Origin: Rhodanobacter denitrificans | GTDB lineage: Bacteria; Pseudomonadota; Gammaproteobacteria; Xanthomonadales; Rhodanobacteraceae | Reading direction: 5' to 3' | NCBI RefSeq assembly: GCF_003335105.1 | Contig: NZ_QFWQ01000006.1 | Location: forward strand, 310,001 to 374,000 | DNA length: 64,000 nt | Shown here: one piece after another, positions 44,888 to 54,740 of the stretch | How positions within the stretch are numbered: the first letter of the stretch is position 1 | Layout: each line of letters starts with the position of its first letter | Program-made: the position numbers and the translations under genes | The notes under the pieces: generated by a model | Databases searched by the model: none | What the model was told of the DNA's origin: nothing | Seen by the model: only the letters and a program-made list of their open reading frames with translations

Positions 44888-45547
44888 ATGGAGGCCGCGT
44901 CGCCGCGGGTGGTGCTGTTCGATTTCGACGGCGTGCTGATCCGCGGCGATTCGTTTTACCAGTTCATGCGCGAACGCTACCGGCGCTCGCCGTGGCGCTG
45001 CGCGCTGGCCTTGCTGTGTTCGCCGCTGCTGCTGTTGCAGCGACCGTTCTCGCGGCGCTGGCCGATGTACACGCTGGTGCGGATCGCCTTGCTGGGGTTG
45101 GGCGAGCGGCGCTACCAGGTGGCGGCGAACGCGTTCGCCGCCACGCTGGCGCGCCGGCCGAAGCAGTTCTGCCGTGACGGCCTGCAGGCGCTGCGCCGGC
45201 ACCAGCTGGCGGGGGATCGCGTGCTCGTGGTGACCGGCTGCGAGCAGACCCTGGCCAGCGGCATCCTGCAGCAGCTGGGCCTGACCGGACTGGAGGTGCT
45301 GGCCTCGCAGCTGCGGCCGGGCTGGTTCGGCATGCGGCTGCTGCGGCACAACGTGGGCCCGCGCAAGGTGCGGTCGCTGAGCGAGCACGGGGTCGGCGCC
45401 TGGCAGGTTGCCTACGGCGACTCGATGCACGACGTGGCGATGCTGAAGCTGGCCGCCGAGGCGGTGCTGGTCAACGGCACGCCCGCGCTGTGCAAGAAGG
45501 TGGAGAAGGCTCTGGGGCGGGCGGTCACCCGCGTCGAGTGGTTCTGA
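44888..45547 (+). CDS. HAD-superfamily (subclass IB) phosphatase
   Basis: A 219-aa HAD hydrolase. Motif I is FDFDGVLIRGDS, motif II the Thr in LVVTGCE, a Lys in the RKVRSL stretch, and motif IV YGDSMHDVAML, in the PSPase-like IB order. The substrate is unknown; these often act on phosphoserine-like or lipid-phosphate substrates. The ATG at 44888 has GGAGG five bases upstream. An ATG at 44873 and a GTG at 44864 are in frame but less well placed. Confidence 0.8.
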   Translation: MEAASPRVVLFDFDGVLIRGDSFYQFMRERYRRSPWRCALALLCSPLLLLQRPFSRRWPMYTLVRIALLGLGERRYQVAANAFAATLARRPKQFCRDGLQALRRHQLAGDRVLVVTGCEQTLASGILQQLGLTGLEVLASQLRPGWFGMRLLRHNVGPRKVRSLSEHGVGAWQVAYGDSMHDVAMLKLAAEAVLVNGTPALCKKVEKALGRAVTRVEWF

Positions 45548-45562
45548 CCGCCCCGCGGAGAA

Positions 45563-46306
45563 TCACCACCACTGGCGCGCCAGCTGGCCCAGGCTGATCA
45601 GCACGATCAGGCTGCCCACCGCCGCCATCATGGCGCGTTCGGGCAGGTGCCGCACCAGCCATGCGGCGAACGGCGCGGCGATCACCCCGCCGCACAGCAG
45701 GCCCAGCACGATTGGCCAGTGGCCGACGCCGACGTGCATGACCAAGGTGGCCGACACGCTGACCGTCACCACGAATTCGGCCGCGTTGACCGAACCGATC
45801 GTGCTGCGCACGCTGCCGCCGCGGGCGATCAGGGTACTGGTGGCCAGCGGTCCCCAGCCGCCGCCGCCGATCGCATCGAGCAGGCCGGCGAAGAAGCCCA
45901 GCACGCCGCTGTGCTGCACCTGGTGGCGGCTCAGCCGCTTGCCGAACGCGCGCAGCAGCACCATGGTGCCGAGGATCAGCAGATAGGCGTTGACGAAGGG
46001 GCGGATCGTCTCGCCCGGCACGTTGGCGAGGAAGAGGGCGCCGATGACGCCGCCGACCGCGCCGGGAATCGCCAGCTGCCAGAACAGCCGCCAGCGCACG
46101 TTGCCGAACCAGGCATGCGAGGCGCCGGAGACGCCGGTGGTGAATACCTCGGCGGCATGCACCGTGGCGCTGGCCACCGCCGGTGGCAGCCCCAGCGCCA
46201 GCAGGATCGAGTTGGAAACCAGGCCGTAGGCCATGCCCAGCGCGCCGTCGACCAGCTGGGCGAGCAGGCCGACCCCGGCGAAGATGAAGAACTGTCCGTA
46301 ATCCAA
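45563..46306 (-). CDS. TauE/SafE-family sulfite exporter-like permease
   Basis: A 247-aa inner-membrane protein with about seven or eight hydrophobic segments and the two TauE/SafE repeats (AQLVDGALGMAYGLVSNSIL in the first and LLDAIGGGGWGPLATSTLIA in the second). The family exports sulfite, sulfoacetate or related anions; the actual substrate is not apparent. Confidence 0.88.
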   Translation of the reverse strand: MDYGQFFIFAGVGLLAQLVDGALGMAYGLVSNSILLALGLPPAVASATVHAAEVFTTGVSGASHAWFGNVRWRLFWQLAIPGAVGGVIGALFLANVPGETIRPFVNAYLLILGTMVLLRAFGKRLSRHQVQHSGVLGFFAGLLDAIGGGGWGPLATSTLIARGGSVRSTIGSVNAAEFVVTVSVSATLVMHVGVGHWPIVLGLLCGGVIAAPFAAWLVRHLPERAMMAAVGSLIVLISLGQLARQWW

Positions 46307-46396
46307 GCGCGGCCTCGCAACCGGTGGCGGCGAACCGTCCGCACCCGGCCCCCGCGAGGAACCGGTTGCGGCGGCGGCCGGGGACGCTCCGCGAGG

Positions 46397-47104
46397 TCAG
46401 CGCGTGCCGCGCACCACGATGGTCTTGCCGGAGACGTCGATCATCCGCTGCTCTTCCAGCTGCTTGAGCACGCGTCCGACCATCTCGCGCGAGCAACCCA
46501 CGATGCGGCTCACTTCCTGGCGCGAGATGCGGATCTGGGTGCCGTCCGGGTGGGTCATCGAGTCCGGTTCCTGGCAGAGATCCAGCAAGGTGCGCGAGAT
46601 GCGGTTGGTGACGTCCATGAACGCCATCCGGCTGACCTGGCGCGAGGTGCGCAGCAGGCGGTTGGTCAGCTGCGAGCCGATCGCGAACAGGATCTTCGGA
46701 CATTCCTCGCGCAGCGGGCCCTCCATCAGCTGGAACAGCCGCTCGTAGCTGACCTCGGCCATCTCGCACGGGGTGCGCGTGCGCACCATCGATTCGCGCT
46801 GCGCCTGCTCCACGAACAGGCCCATTTCGCCGATGAACTGGCCGCGGCTGATGTAGGCGAGGATCAGCTCGCGCCCCTGTTCGTCCTCGGTGCACACGGC
46901 CAGCGAGCCGTCGATCACGTAGTACAGGGTGTTGGCCGGGTCGCCGGGACGGATGATTGCGGTCTTGCCCGGGTAGCGCCGGCGGTGGCACAGAGCCAGG
47001 AAACGCTCCATGGAGGCGGGATCCGGGGCGAAGCCGAGCGGCGCCTGCGAACGTTCGAAAGCCTGTTGGAGCTGGTACTTGAGTTGCGCCACGTTATCCC
47101 CCAC
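46397..47104 (-). CDS. clp: CRP/FNR-family global regulator Clp
   Basis: A 235-aa cyclic-nucleotide-binding regulator. An N-terminal cNMP domain (IIRPGDPANTLYYVIDGSL, FIGEMGLF) is linked by a long dimer helix to a winged helix (RISRQEVSRIVGCSREMVGRVLKQLEEQ). It is closest to Xanthomonas Clp, which controls virulence and exoenzyme genes and is inhibited by c-di-GMP. Position next to speD fits Xanthomonadales. Divergent from speD, with an AT-rich shared region. Confidence 0.93.
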   Translation of the reverse strand: MGDNVAQLKYQLQQAFERSQAPLGFAPDPASMERFLALCHRRRYPGKTAIIRPGDPANTLYYVIDGSLAVCTEDEQGRELILAYISRGQFIGEMGLFVEQAQRESMVRTRTPCEMAEVSYERLFQLMEGPLREECPKILFAIGSQLTNRLLRTSRQVSRMAFMDVTNRISRTLLDLCQEPDSMTHPDGTQIRISRQEVSRIVGCSREMVGRVLKQLEEQRMIDVSGKTIVVRGTR

Positions 47105-47208
47105 AGATGGTTGAAGTCACAGCGGCGGCCATTGCCACACGGCACTGCTTGTCCGCGGACCATCCCTGCAAGCTTGGCATTATGGCAAACCTGACGATTT
47201 GCGGCAGG

Positions 47209-47237
47209 TTCAATTTTTCATTCTTTTGCCCCATAAT
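47209..47237 (+). promoter_or_regulatory. Probable speD promoter
   Basis: TTCAAT and CATAAT with 17 bases between them, about 150 bases before the speD start in the 282-base clp-speD gap. A second CATAAT on the minus strand (47184-47179) may serve clp, but with no good -35. Confidence 0.4.
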
Positions 47238-47386
47238 TCGCGGTCTTCCGGATGCGGCAGGATTGTCGCATGCGGTACACAAGGGTCGTGCAGGCTGCCG
47301 CCTGCGCTTCACACCATATCGCGGGGACCCTTGTCGCTAACCCGCCTCTGCTGCTGGCCGAACATATCGGTCATGGAGAGCCGCCC

Positions 47387-48172
47387 GTGGTCAAGCCACT
47401 CCCCCGTCTGCGCCTGCAGGGTTTCAACAACCTGACCAAGGCCCTGAGCTTCAACATCTACGACATCTGCTATGCGGTGTCCGAAGACCAGCGCCAGCGC
47501 TACATCGAGTACATCGACGAGCAGTACGACGCCGACCGGCTCACCCAGATCCTCACCGACGTGGCCGAGATCATCGGCGCGAACATCCTGAACGTGGCCC
47601 GCCAGGACTACGATCCGCAGGGCGCCTCGGTGACCATCCTGATCTCCGAGGAGCCGGTGGTCGAGAAGCTGGGCCGCGATTCGATCGCGGGCGCGGTGGT
47701 GGCGCACATGGACAAGAGCCACATCACTGTCCACACCTACCCGGAAACGCATCCCCACAACGGCATCGCCACGTTCCGCGCGGACATCGACGTGGCTACC
47801 TGCGGCGTGATCTCGCCGCTGAAGGCGCTGAACTACCTGATCGACAGCTTCGAGTCGGACATCGTCATCGCCGACTACCGCGTGCGCGGCTTCACCCGCG
47901 ACGTGAAGGGCAAGAAGCACTTCATCGACCACAAGATCAACTCGGTGCAGGACTACCTGGCCAAGCACATCCGCCAGAAGTACGAGATGTTCGACGTCAA
48001 CGTGTACCAGGAAAACATGTTCCACACGAAGATGCACATCAAGGACTTCGACCTCGACACCTACCTGTTCGAGGCGCATGCCGACGACCTCTCGTTCAAG
48101 GAACGCCAGCGCATCGAGTCGCTGCTGCGCCGCGAGATCGAGGAACTGTTCCACGGCCGCAACCTGATGTGA
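47387..48172 (+). CDS. speD: S-adenosylmethionine decarboxylase proenzyme (E. coli type)
   Basis: Makes decarboxylated AdoMet, the aminopropyl donor for spermidine. 261 aa, the length of the large bacterial type. Self-cleavage before the Ser of [15 protein letters not shown] would yield the pyruvoyl group. [14 protein letters not shown] contains the catalytic Cys. The GTG at 47387 gives [10 protein letters not shown], matching homologues, and GGAG lies 8 bases upstream; the longer open frame to 47252 is not coding. Confidence 0.96.
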   Translation: MVKPLPRLRLQGFNNLTKALSFNIYDICYAVSEDQRQRYIEYIDEQYDADRLTQILTDVAEIIGANILNVARQDYDPQGASVTILISEEPVVEKLGRDSIAGAVVAHMDKSHITVHTYPETHPHNGIATFRADIDVATCGVISPLKALNYLIDSFESDIVIADYRVRGFTRDVKGKKHFIDHKINSVQDYLAKHIRQKYEMFDVNVYQENMFHTKMHIKDFDLDTYLFEAHADDLSFKERQRIESLLRREIEELFHGRNLM

Positions 48173-48175
48173 CGA

Positions 48176-48199
48176 AAAACCCGCCGGAAGGCGGGTTTT
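48176..48199 (+). terminator. Rho-independent terminator after speD
   Basis: Perfect stem AAAACCCGCC/GGCGGGTTTT with a GGAA loop, four bases after the stop codon. Confidence 0.9.
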
Positions 48200-48208
48200 C
48201 TCTTTGCG

Positions 48209-48538
48209 ATGGCGTGGCACGTACTCTTCGTCTGCAGCCGCAACCGTCTCCGCAGCCCGACGGCGGAGGCCGTGTTCGACGGCATGCCCGGTGTCGAGGT
48301 GGACTCCGCCGGCCTGGCGCCGGACGCGGAGACGGTGCTCGATGCGGCGCAGGTGGACTGGGCCGACCTCATCGTGGTCATGGAGCGCCGGCACGAAGCG
48401 CGACTGGTGCAGCAGTTCGGCGCCCGGCTCAAGGGCAAGCGTGTGACGTGCGTGGCCATTCCCGACCGGTACGGCTACATGCAGCCAGAGCTGGTGGCAA
48501 TGCTGGAACGGAAGGTGCGGCCGCTGCTTGTCCGGTGA
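48209..48538 (+). CDS. Short low-molecular-weight protein tyrosine phosphatase-like protein
   Basis: A 109-aa protein with the phosphatase P-loop C(X)5R-S near the N-terminus (VCSRNRLRSPTAE) and an Asp in CVAIPDRYGYM as the likely acid. It is shorter than usual LMW-PTPs (about 150 aa) but matches a group of roughly 110-aa proteins. The substrate is unknown. It begins 10 bases after the speD terminator, so it needs its own promoter or readthrough. Confidence 0.75.
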   Translation: MAWHVLFVCSRNRLRSPTAEAVFDGMPGVEVDSAGLAPDAETVLDAAQVDWADLIVVMERRHEARLVQQFGARLKGKRVTCVAIPDRYGYMQPELVAMLERKVRPLLVR

Positions 48539-48550
48539 ACGCGGTCCGAC

Positions 48551-49192
48551 CTAGATCCGGTATGCCACCGTCTTCATCACCATCGAGCTCAGGTGCATCA
48601 GCTGCGGCAGCGGGAACGGCAGCTCGATGCCGCCGCGCGCCTGCGCCGCCTGCGCATGGCGGATCTCGTCCGCCTGCATCTGCACCAGTACGGCGTGCGA
48701 GCGCCCGTCCTGCGCGGGCAGCTTTTCCAGGTGCTCGGCCAGGTGTGCCTCCACCTGGCGTTCGGTCTCGACCACGAAGCCCAGGCTGACCGGGTCGCCG
48801 GCCAGCGCGGCGGCCGCGCCGATCGCGTAGCTGCCGGCGTACCACAGCGGATTGAGCAGGCTGGGCCGGCTGTCCAGCTGGCGCAGACGTTCGGCGCACC
48901 AGGCCAGGTGGTCGGTTTCCTCGGCTGCGGCGTGCAGCAGGTGCCGGCGGTTGTCGGCGTCGCGCGCGAGCGCGGCCTGGCCGAAGTACAGCGCCTGCGC
49001 GCAGACCTCGCCGGTGTGGTTGATCCGCATGAGGCCAGCGGCGTGGTGCCGCTCGGCCTCGTCCAGCACCGCCTCGGCGACGCCGGTGGCCGGCGAGGGG
49101 CGGTGCGCGGAAGGTGCGCCGGCGATCGCCTCCAGTGCGCGTTCGCCCTGGACGAGCAGGCGGTCGAGGGGGCTCAGGGTGCGCACGTTCAT
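48551..49192 (-). CDS. coq7: Demethoxyubiquinone hydroxylase
   Basis: A di-iron membrane-associated monooxygenase that adds the last ring hydroxyl in ubiquinone synthesis. 213 aa. Iron-ligand motifs are [11 protein letters not shown] (Glu), [11 protein letters not shown] (ExxH), [12 protein letters not shown], and [11 protein letters not shown] (ExxH). The ATG at 49192 overlaps the stop of a decayed upstream frame. Confidence 0.95.
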   Translation of the reverse strand: MNVRTLSPLDRLLVQGERALEAIAGAPSAHRPSPATGVAEAVLDEAERHHAAGLMRINHTGEVCAQALYFGQAALARDADNRRHLLHAAAEETDHLAWCAERLRQLDSRPSLLNPLWYAGSYAIGAAAALAGDPVSLGFVVETERQVEAHLAEHLEKLPAQDGRSHAVLVQMQADEIRHAQAAQARGGIELPFPLPQLMHLSSMVMKTVAYRI

Positions 49193-49400
49193 GGGGTTTC
49201 CCGTTGCAGTTGTTCGGCCAGCAGGGTCAGCGCGTGCCGGTTCGGCCAAGCCAGGCGCTGCGCCGCGAGGGCGGCGGGCAAGGTGCAGGCAGCAGCCGGT
49301 ATTGGACGACAACAGCGCCTGCGGCGCCAGCGTGGCGGCTTGCCGCAGTGCATCTTCGTACAGGCCGGGTACGCGCGCCGTTCCGCCGGGAGGACGGTCA
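49189..49400 (-). pseudogene. Remnant of an iron-sulfur (GlcF-like) protein C-terminus
   Basis: On the minus strand one frame reads [19 protein letters not shown] and a second then continues [22 protein letters not shown] to a stop overlapping the coq7 ATG. Joined through a frame change near 49280, this resembles the C-terminal end of glycolate-oxidase iron-sulfur subunits, which have an SSN-GC-LHL motif followed by a His and LLAEQL. No intact gene lies upstream, since rplM and its promoter begin at about 49.5 kb. I read it as a truncated and frameshifted relic. Confidence 0.4.
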
Positions 49401-49502
49401 GCCCGCGGGCAAGCGCGATGCGTCCGCGCGCATGGGGGGGCTTTCCAAGCGCCACGGTGGTCATGCTATCATTGCCAGCTCACAGCTCGCCGGCCGGTGG
49501 GC

Positions 49503-49532
49503 TTGCGCCGTGGATGACGGCTCCGCTATCAT
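49503..49532 (+). promoter_or_regulatory. Probable rplM-rpsI promoter
   Basis: TTGCGC and TATCAT with 18 bases between, about 78 bases before rplM. A second GCTATCAT lies some 60 bases upstream and may be a further -10 box. Confidence 0.45.
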
Positions 49533-49609
49533 CTCGCGCCTTTGTTCCACCGAAGCATGCTTTCCTGAATCATGCGTACCGCCTCACGGCGGCAGACAGG
49601 TATTCTGAA

Positions 49610-50038
49610 ATGAAAACGTTTAGCGCCAATGCCGACAACGTCAAGCGCGACTGGTTCGTGGTCGATGCCACGAACAAGACGCTCGGTCGCCTGTCGACCG
49701 AAATCGCCCGTCGTCTGCGCGGCAAGCACAAGCCGGAATACACCCCGCACTGCGACACCGGCGATTATATCGTGGTGATCAACGCGCAGAAGGTGGCCGT
49801 CACCGGTGCCAAGCTGGACGACAAGAAGTACCACCGCTTCACCGGCTACGTCGGCAACCTGAAGACCACCAGCCTGAAGGACCTGCTGGCCACCTACCCG
49901 GAGCGCGTGATCGAGATCGCCGTCAAGGGCATGCTGCCGAAGAACCCGCTGGGCCGCGAGATGTACCGCAAGCTCAAGGTCTATGGTGGCGCCGAGCATC
50001 CGCATACCGCACAGCAGCCGCAGGCGCTGGAGATCTAA
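49610..50038 (+). CDS. rplM: Ribosomal protein L13
   Basis: A 142-aa large-subunit protein with the expected N-terminus [20 protein letters not shown] and the signature region [20 protein letters not shown]. Full length. Co-transcribed with rpsI, 10 bases downstream. Confidence 0.98.
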   Translation: MKTFSANADNVKRDWFVVDATNKTLGRLSTEIARRLRGKHKPEYTPHCDTGDYIVVINAQKVAVTGAKLDDKKYHRFTGYVGNLKTTSLKDLLATYPERVIEIAVKGMLPKNPLGREMYRKLKVYGGAEHPHTAQQPQALEI

Positions 50039-50048
50039 GGAAATGAGC

Positions 50049-50441
50049 ATGGCAACCCAGCAGAATTACGGCACCGGCCGCCGCAAGACCTCCGCCGCTC
50101 GCGTGTTCCTGCGCAAGGGCAAGGGCGAAATCGTGGTCAACGGCAAGTCGCTCGAGCAGTTCTTCGGTCGCGAGACCTCGTGCATGATCGTGCGCCAGCC
50201 GCTCGAACTGACCCAGAGCACCGACAAGTTCGACATCAAGGTGACGGTCGCCGGCGGCGGCATCACCGGCCAGGCCGGAGCGATCCGGCTGGGCATCGCC
50301 CGCGCGCTGATCGAGTACGACGAAAGCCTGAAGTCGTCGCTGCGCAAGGCCGGCTTCGTGACCCGCGACGCCCGCGAGGTCGAGCGCAAGAAGGTCGGTC
50401 TGCACAAGGCACGTCGCGCCACGCAGTTCTCGAAGCGCTAA
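50049..50441 (+). CDS. rpsI: Ribosomal protein S9
   Basis: A 130-aa small-subunit protein, with [15 protein letters not shown] at the N-terminus and the basic C-terminal tail [12 protein letters not shown] that reaches the decoding site. The ATG at 50049 has AAGG eight bases upstream; an ATG at 50043 lies too close to it. Confidence 0.98.
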   Translation: MATQQNYGTGRRKTSAARVFLRKGKGEIVVNGKSLEQFFGRETSCMIVRQPLELTQSTDKFDIKVTVAGGGITGQAGAIRLGIARALIEYDESLKSSLRKAGFVTRDAREVERKKVGLHKARRATQFSKR

Positions 50442-50452
50442 ACTCAGCTTCC

Positions 50453-50528
50453 TAGCCCCGTCGCCAAGCGGTAAGGCACCTGACTCTGACTCAGGCATTC
50501 GGTGGTTCGAATCCATCCGGGGCTGCCA
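50453..50528 (+). tRNA. tRNA-Gln (CTG anticodon), CCA encoded
   Basis: A full cloverleaf. Acceptor TAGCCCC pairs with GGGGCTG ahead of the encoded CCA. The D arm contains AAGCGGTAAGGC. The anticodon stem CCTGA/TCAGG encloses loop CTCTGAC (anticodon CTG), and the T arm has TTCGAAT. It reads CAG codons and closely resembles E. coli tRNA-Gln. Confidence 0.97.
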
Positions 50529-50570
50529 ATCCAGACGCCGATGCCGCCGCAATTGCGGCGCTCCGGCACC

Positions 50571-50596
50571 AAAGCCCGCCTTATGGCGGGCTTTTT
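50571..50596 (+). terminator. Rho-independent terminator after tRNA-Gln
   Basis: Perfect 10-bp stem AAAGCCCGCC/GGCGGGCTTT with TTAT loop and a T run. Confidence 0.88.
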
Positions 50597-50720
50597 CGTC
50601 GGCAGCGGGCCGACGTGCTGTTGGCAGCATGAAATTGCGAGTCAATTCATGGACTTCTGCCCTTCGGTTTTGCGCCGCACCAGCGTAAAATCCGCGCCTT
50701 TGTTCCCCCGTGGTGGATCC

Positions 50721-52616
50721 ATGACTGCAAGCGAAAACGAGCCGGGTCGCCCGGCCGTACGAACCGAAGGCAGTACCGACGCCCTTCCGCTTGCACCGAC
50801 GATGGGCATGAGCCTGGACGCGGCGAAGATGCCGCGCCGCTCGACCCTGGTCGACCGCCGCGTATTGCGGATCACCGCGGTATCGATCGTGCTGGGTGTG
50901 CTGGCGGCGCTGATCGCCCGACTGCTGACCGCGCTGATCGGCGTGGTGACGAACCTGGCGTTCTACGGCCGCTGGTCCACCGCGTTCTCCTCGCCCGCCG
51001 ATGCGGTGCCGCATCTGGGCTGGTGGGTGGTGCTGGTGCCGGTAGCCGGCGGCTTGATCGTCGGCGTGATGGCGCGCTGGGGCTCGCGCGCGATCCGGGG
51101 GCACGGCATTCCCGAGGCGATGGAGCAGGTGCTGCTGAACGAGTCGAAGATCCCGCCGCGGATCACGTTCCTGAAGCCGATCTCCTCGGCGATCGCGATC
51201 GGCACCGGCGGCCCGTTCGGTGCCGAGGGCCCGATCATCGCCACCGGCGGCGCGCTGGGCTCGTTCATCGGCCAGGTACTCAAGGTCACCGGCAGCGAGC
51301 GCAAGGTGCTGCTGGCGGCGGGCGCGGCGGCCGGCATGGCGGCGGTGTTCTCCGCACCGATCGCGGCGGTGGTGCTGGCGGTGGAGCTGCTGCTGTTCGA
51401 ACTGCGCCCGCGCTCACTGATTCCGGTGGCGCTGGCCTGTGTCGCAGCCACTGGCATGCGTTACCTGCTGCAGGGCACGACCCCGGTGTTCCAGATGCCG
51501 GTGCTGGCCGCACCGGGCGCCATGGCACTGTTCCTGTACGTGCTGATCGGCGCGCTGATCGGCGTGGTCAGCGTGTGGACCACGCGGCTCGTGTACGGCA
51601 TCGAGGACTGGTTCGAGAAGCTGCCGATCCACTGGATGTGGTGGCCGGCGCTCGGCGGCGTGGTGGTCGGCGTGGTCGGCTACTTCGCGCCGCTGACGCT
51701 GGGCGTGGGCTATACCAACATCGAGAACATCCTCAACGGCCGGCTGACCCTGGCCGCGCTGGCGTTCCTGTGCGTGATGAAGTTCCTGTCCTGGTCGATC
51801 GCGCTGGGCAGCGGCACCTCCGGCGGCACGCTGGCGCCACTGTTCACCATCGGCGGCGCGCTGGGCGCGCTGATCGGCATCGGCATTGCCGCGCTGGCGC
51901 CGCAGTTCGGCATGGATCCGCGCATCGCCGCGCTGGTCGGCATGGCGTCGATCTTCGCCGGCGCCTCGCGGGCGCTGTTGACTGCGGTGGTGTTCGCGTT
52001 CGAGACCACCGGCCAGCCGGTCGGCCTGCTGCCGCTGCTGGGCGGCTGCACTGCGGCCTACCTTATCTCGGCGCTGATGATGCGCAACACCATCATGACC
52101 GAGAAGATCGTGCGCCGCGGCGTGCGCGTGCCGTCCGAGTACGTGGCCGACTACCTCGACCAGGTCGGCGTGGACGAGGCCTGCTCGCGCAACGTGGTGA
52201 CCCTCAGGACCAGCCAGGCGCTGGCCGAAGTACGCCGCTGGCTGGCCGAGGAGTCGCCGCAGGCTCAGCACCAGGGTTATCCGGTGGTGGACGAACACGG
52301 CCACGTGCAGGGCGTGCTGACCCGGCGCAGCCTGCTCGATCCGCAGTGGCACTACACGCTGACCCTGAGCGAACTCGTCACGCGGCCGCCGATCGCGGTC
52401 AGCGAAAGCCATTCGCTGCGCGAGGCCGCCGACCATATGGTCGCCGAGAGCGTGGGCCGGCTGGTCGTGGTGAGCAAGGACGACCCCCGCAAGCTGGTCG
52501 GCATCATCACCCGCGGCGACATCCTTGCGGCGCACGCGCGGCGCCTGCGCGAGGCTCGACATTCGGCGCGGCATCTGCGTTTCCGCGACGGGCTGAAGCC
52601 TCGGCCGGCGCCATAA
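50721..52616 (+). CDS. CLC-family chloride channel/antiporter with CBS domains
   Basis: A 631-aa membrane protein. After a polar N-terminus the CLC core shows the three anion-pathway motifs: GHGIPEAM, GPFGAEGPII with the gating Glu, and GSGTSGGTLAPLF. A C-terminal pair of CBS domains (about residues 475-610) may bind adenine nucleotides and regulate transport. Whether it is a channel or a Cl-/H+ exchanger cannot be told by eye. The ATG at 50721 follows GGTGGATCC; the open frame further upstream crosses the tRNA and is not coding. Confidence 0.92.
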   Translation: MTASENEPGRPAVRTEGSTDALPLAPTMGMSLDAAKMPRRSTLVDRRVLRITAVSIVLGVLAALIARLLTALIGVVTNLAFYGRWSTAFSSPADAVPHLGWWVVLVPVAGGLIVGVMARWGSRAIRGHGIPEAMEQVLLNESKIPPRITFLKPISSAIAIGTGGPFGAEGPIIATGGALGSFIGQVLKVTGSERKVLLAAGAAAGMAAVFSAPIAAVVLAVELLLFELRPRSLIPVALACVAATGMRYLLQGTTPVFQMPVLAAPGAMALFLYVLIGALIGVVSVWTTRLVYGIEDWFEKLPIHWMWWPALGGVVVGVVGYFAPLTLGVGYTNIENILNGRLTLAALAFLCVMKFLSWSIALGSGTSGGTLAPLFTIGGALGALIGIGIAALAPQFGMDPRIAALVGMASIFAGASRALLTAVVFAFETTGQPVGLLPLLGGCTAAYLISALMMRNTIMTEKIVRRGVRVPSEYVADYLDQVGVDEACSRNVVTLRTSQALAEVRRWLAEESPQAQHQGYPVVDEHGHVQGVLTRRSLLDPQWHYTLTLSELVTRPPIAVSESHSLREAADHMVAESVGRLVVVSKDDPRKLVGIITRGDILAAHARRLREARHSARHLRFRDGLKPRPAP

Positions 52617-52617
52617 G

Positions 52618-52643
52618 AAAAACGGCCCGTACGGGCCGTTTTC
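52618..52643. terminator. Bidirectional Rho-independent terminator
   Basis: Perfect 20-base palindrome AACGGCCCGTACGGGCCGTT flanked by As and Ts, between the convergent CLC and rpiA genes. Confidence 0.9.
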
Positions 52644-52666
52644 GCGGATAACGGTGCGGCGGCGGA

Positions 52667-53308
52667 TCACATCTCCTTGTCGCCGACCAGCACCACGTCC
52701 GCCGGCCGCCGCGCGAACAGGCCGACGGTGACGATGCCGGGCAGCTGGTTCAGCTCGCCTTCCAGCGCAGCCGGGTCGACGATCTGCCAGCCGTGCACGT
52801 CGATGATCCAGTTGCCGTTGTCGGTGACCACGCCGTCGCGCCATACCGGGTGGCCGCCGCGCTTGACGATCTCGCGGCCGATCAGGCTGCGCGCCATCGG
52901 GATCACCTCGATCGGTACCGGGAACTTGCCCAGCAACTCGACCCGCTTGCTGGAGTCGATGATGCAGACGAACTTCTCGCTGGCCGCCGCCACGATCTTC
53001 TCGCGGGTCAGCGCGGCGCCGCCGCCCTTGATCAGGCGCTTGTACGGATCGCACTCGTCGGCGCCGTCGACGTAGAGCGTCAACGGGCCGGTGGCGTTGA
53101 GGTCGAGTACCGGGATGCCCAGCTTCTTCAGCTGTGCGGTGGACTGTTCCGAGCTGGACACCGCGCCCTGGATCCGATGCTTCAGGTCGGCCAGCGCGTC
53201 GATGAAGAACGCCACGGTGGATCCGGTGCCGACGCCGACGATGGCGTCGTCCTCGACGTAGCGGATCGCGGCCTCGCCGGCCTGGCGTTTTTCGTTTGCG
53301 TTGCTCAT
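52667..53308 (-). CDS. rpiA: Ribose-5-phosphate isomerase A
   Basis: Interconverts ribose-5-phosphate and ribulose-5-phosphate. 213 aa. [16 protein letters not shown] binds phosphate, VDGADECDP and [14 protein letters not shown] carry the catalytic Asp, Glu and Lys, and [19 protein letters not shown] is the family signature. Upstream and in the same direction as the EVE-domain gene (34-base gap). Confidence 0.97.
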   Translation of the reverse strand: MSNANEKRQAGEAAIRYVEDDAIVGVGTGSTVAFFIDALADLKHRIQGAVSSSEQSTAQLKKLGIPVLDLNATGPLTLYVDGADECDPYKRLIKGGGAALTREKIVAAASEKFVCIIDSSKRVELLGKFPVPIEVIPMARSLIGREIVKRGGHPVWRDGVVTDNGNWIIDVHGWQIVDPAALEGELNQLPGIVTVGLFARRPADVVLVGDKEM

Positions 53309-53342
53309 GAATGGGTTCCGGTGGAAGAGGATCGGGCGGCGC

Positions 53343-53791
<449 letters not shown>

Positions 53792-53795
<4 letters not shown>

Positions 53796-54412
53796 GCGGC
53801 AGTCTCCGGATGGGGGGCGGGCGCGTGGCAGTCGATCAGTTCACGCTCGGTGGCGACGAAGTCGAGCGGAACGTCCCAGTCCTCCTCGTCGACCTCGGGC
53901 AATTCCTGGAACGCGTAGCCGATGCCGACCAGCAGCGGCTCGGTCGGGCGCACCTGCTCGTTGAGGAAGGCGAAGCTGCGGTCGTAGTAGCCGCCGCCGT
54001 GGCCGAGGCGGTTGCCGCGGCGGTCGAAACCCAGCAGCGGCACCAGCACCAGGTCGAGCTGGAACGGCTCCAGCAGTTCGGCCGGCGCGACCGGCTCGGG
54101 GATGCCGTAGCGGTTCGGCTGCACCGCATCACCGGACTGCCACGGCGCGAAGCGCAGTTGCTTGCCCGTGCGGATCACCGGCAGCAGGAACTGCTGGCCG
54201 CGGCTGGCCAGCGGCGCGATCGCCAGGTTCAGCGGCAGCTCGCCGTGGCTGGCCCAGTAGCCGGCCACGCGCGCGTCAGTGAGGTATTCGGGCAATTGCT
54301 CGAGACTGCGGCGCAGGCCCTGCGCGGCGGCGATGCGCTGGGTCGGTGGCAGGGCGCGGCGCTGATCGGCCAGGCGCTGGCGAAACTCGCGTCGTCGGGC
54401 GAGGGCGTCCAC
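53792..54412 (-). CDS. 5-formyltetrahydrofolate cyclo-ligase
   Basis: Converts 5-formyl-THF to 5,10-methenyl-THF with ATP. 206 aa. An N-terminal Arg-rich helix (RRREFRQRL), the substrate-binding region, and the C-terminal ATP loop RLGHGGGYYDR are visible. The gene is called ygfA or fau in E. coli and lies there directly downstream of 6S RNA, exactly as here. Confidence 0.93.
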
Positions 54413-54436
54413 GTATCGCGCAGCTCCGTCGTGGTG

Positions 54437-54468
54437 CGCCCCGTCCGTCGCGTGACGGGCGGGGCGCG
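54437..54468 (-). terminator. GC-rich hairpin after 6S RNA
   Basis: A 14-bp stem GCGCCCCGTCCGTC / GACGGGCGGGGCGC with one wobble, between 6S RNA and the cyclo-ligase gene. No T run follows, so it may be a processing or partial termination structure. Confidence 0.4.
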
Positions 54469-54477
54469 GGAAAAGGT

Positions 54478-54669
54478 GGCGTCAACCGCGATGCCGCTGC
54501 CCACCGAACGACCTTGATCCACGATGGATCAGGTGGGAGGGCTACATGGCCTCAAGGCTTTCCGCACGTGGCGGACATGCACAACAGCCGATGTGAAGCC
54601 GACCCGGGGCCGTATTTAGGAACAAGGCAAATGTAAGAGTGTGCTGGCGCACATCGCAGAAAACGCCGT
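54478..54669 (-). ncRNA. ssrS: 6S RNA
   Basis: Mimics an open promoter and sequesters sigma-70 RNA polymerase. It lies in the conserved place between zapA and the cyclo-ligase gene. The closing stem pairs GGCGTTTTCTGCGATG at the 5' end with CATCGCGGTTGACGCC at the 3' end, with a small internal bulge. The apical hairpin (GTGCATGTCCG...GCGGAAAGCCTT) lines up with E. coli GAGCATGCTCGG...CGAGAAGCCTT. A TAAAAT -10 box ends six bases upstream of the proposed start. About 192 nt; the ends are approximate to within a few bases. Confidence 0.88.
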
Positions 54670-54740
54670 GGATGATTTTAGGCGCTTGCTCCGGAATGTG
54701 CCACTGCCGACGCCAGCCGGGATTCATGTGGGCGCGGCGG

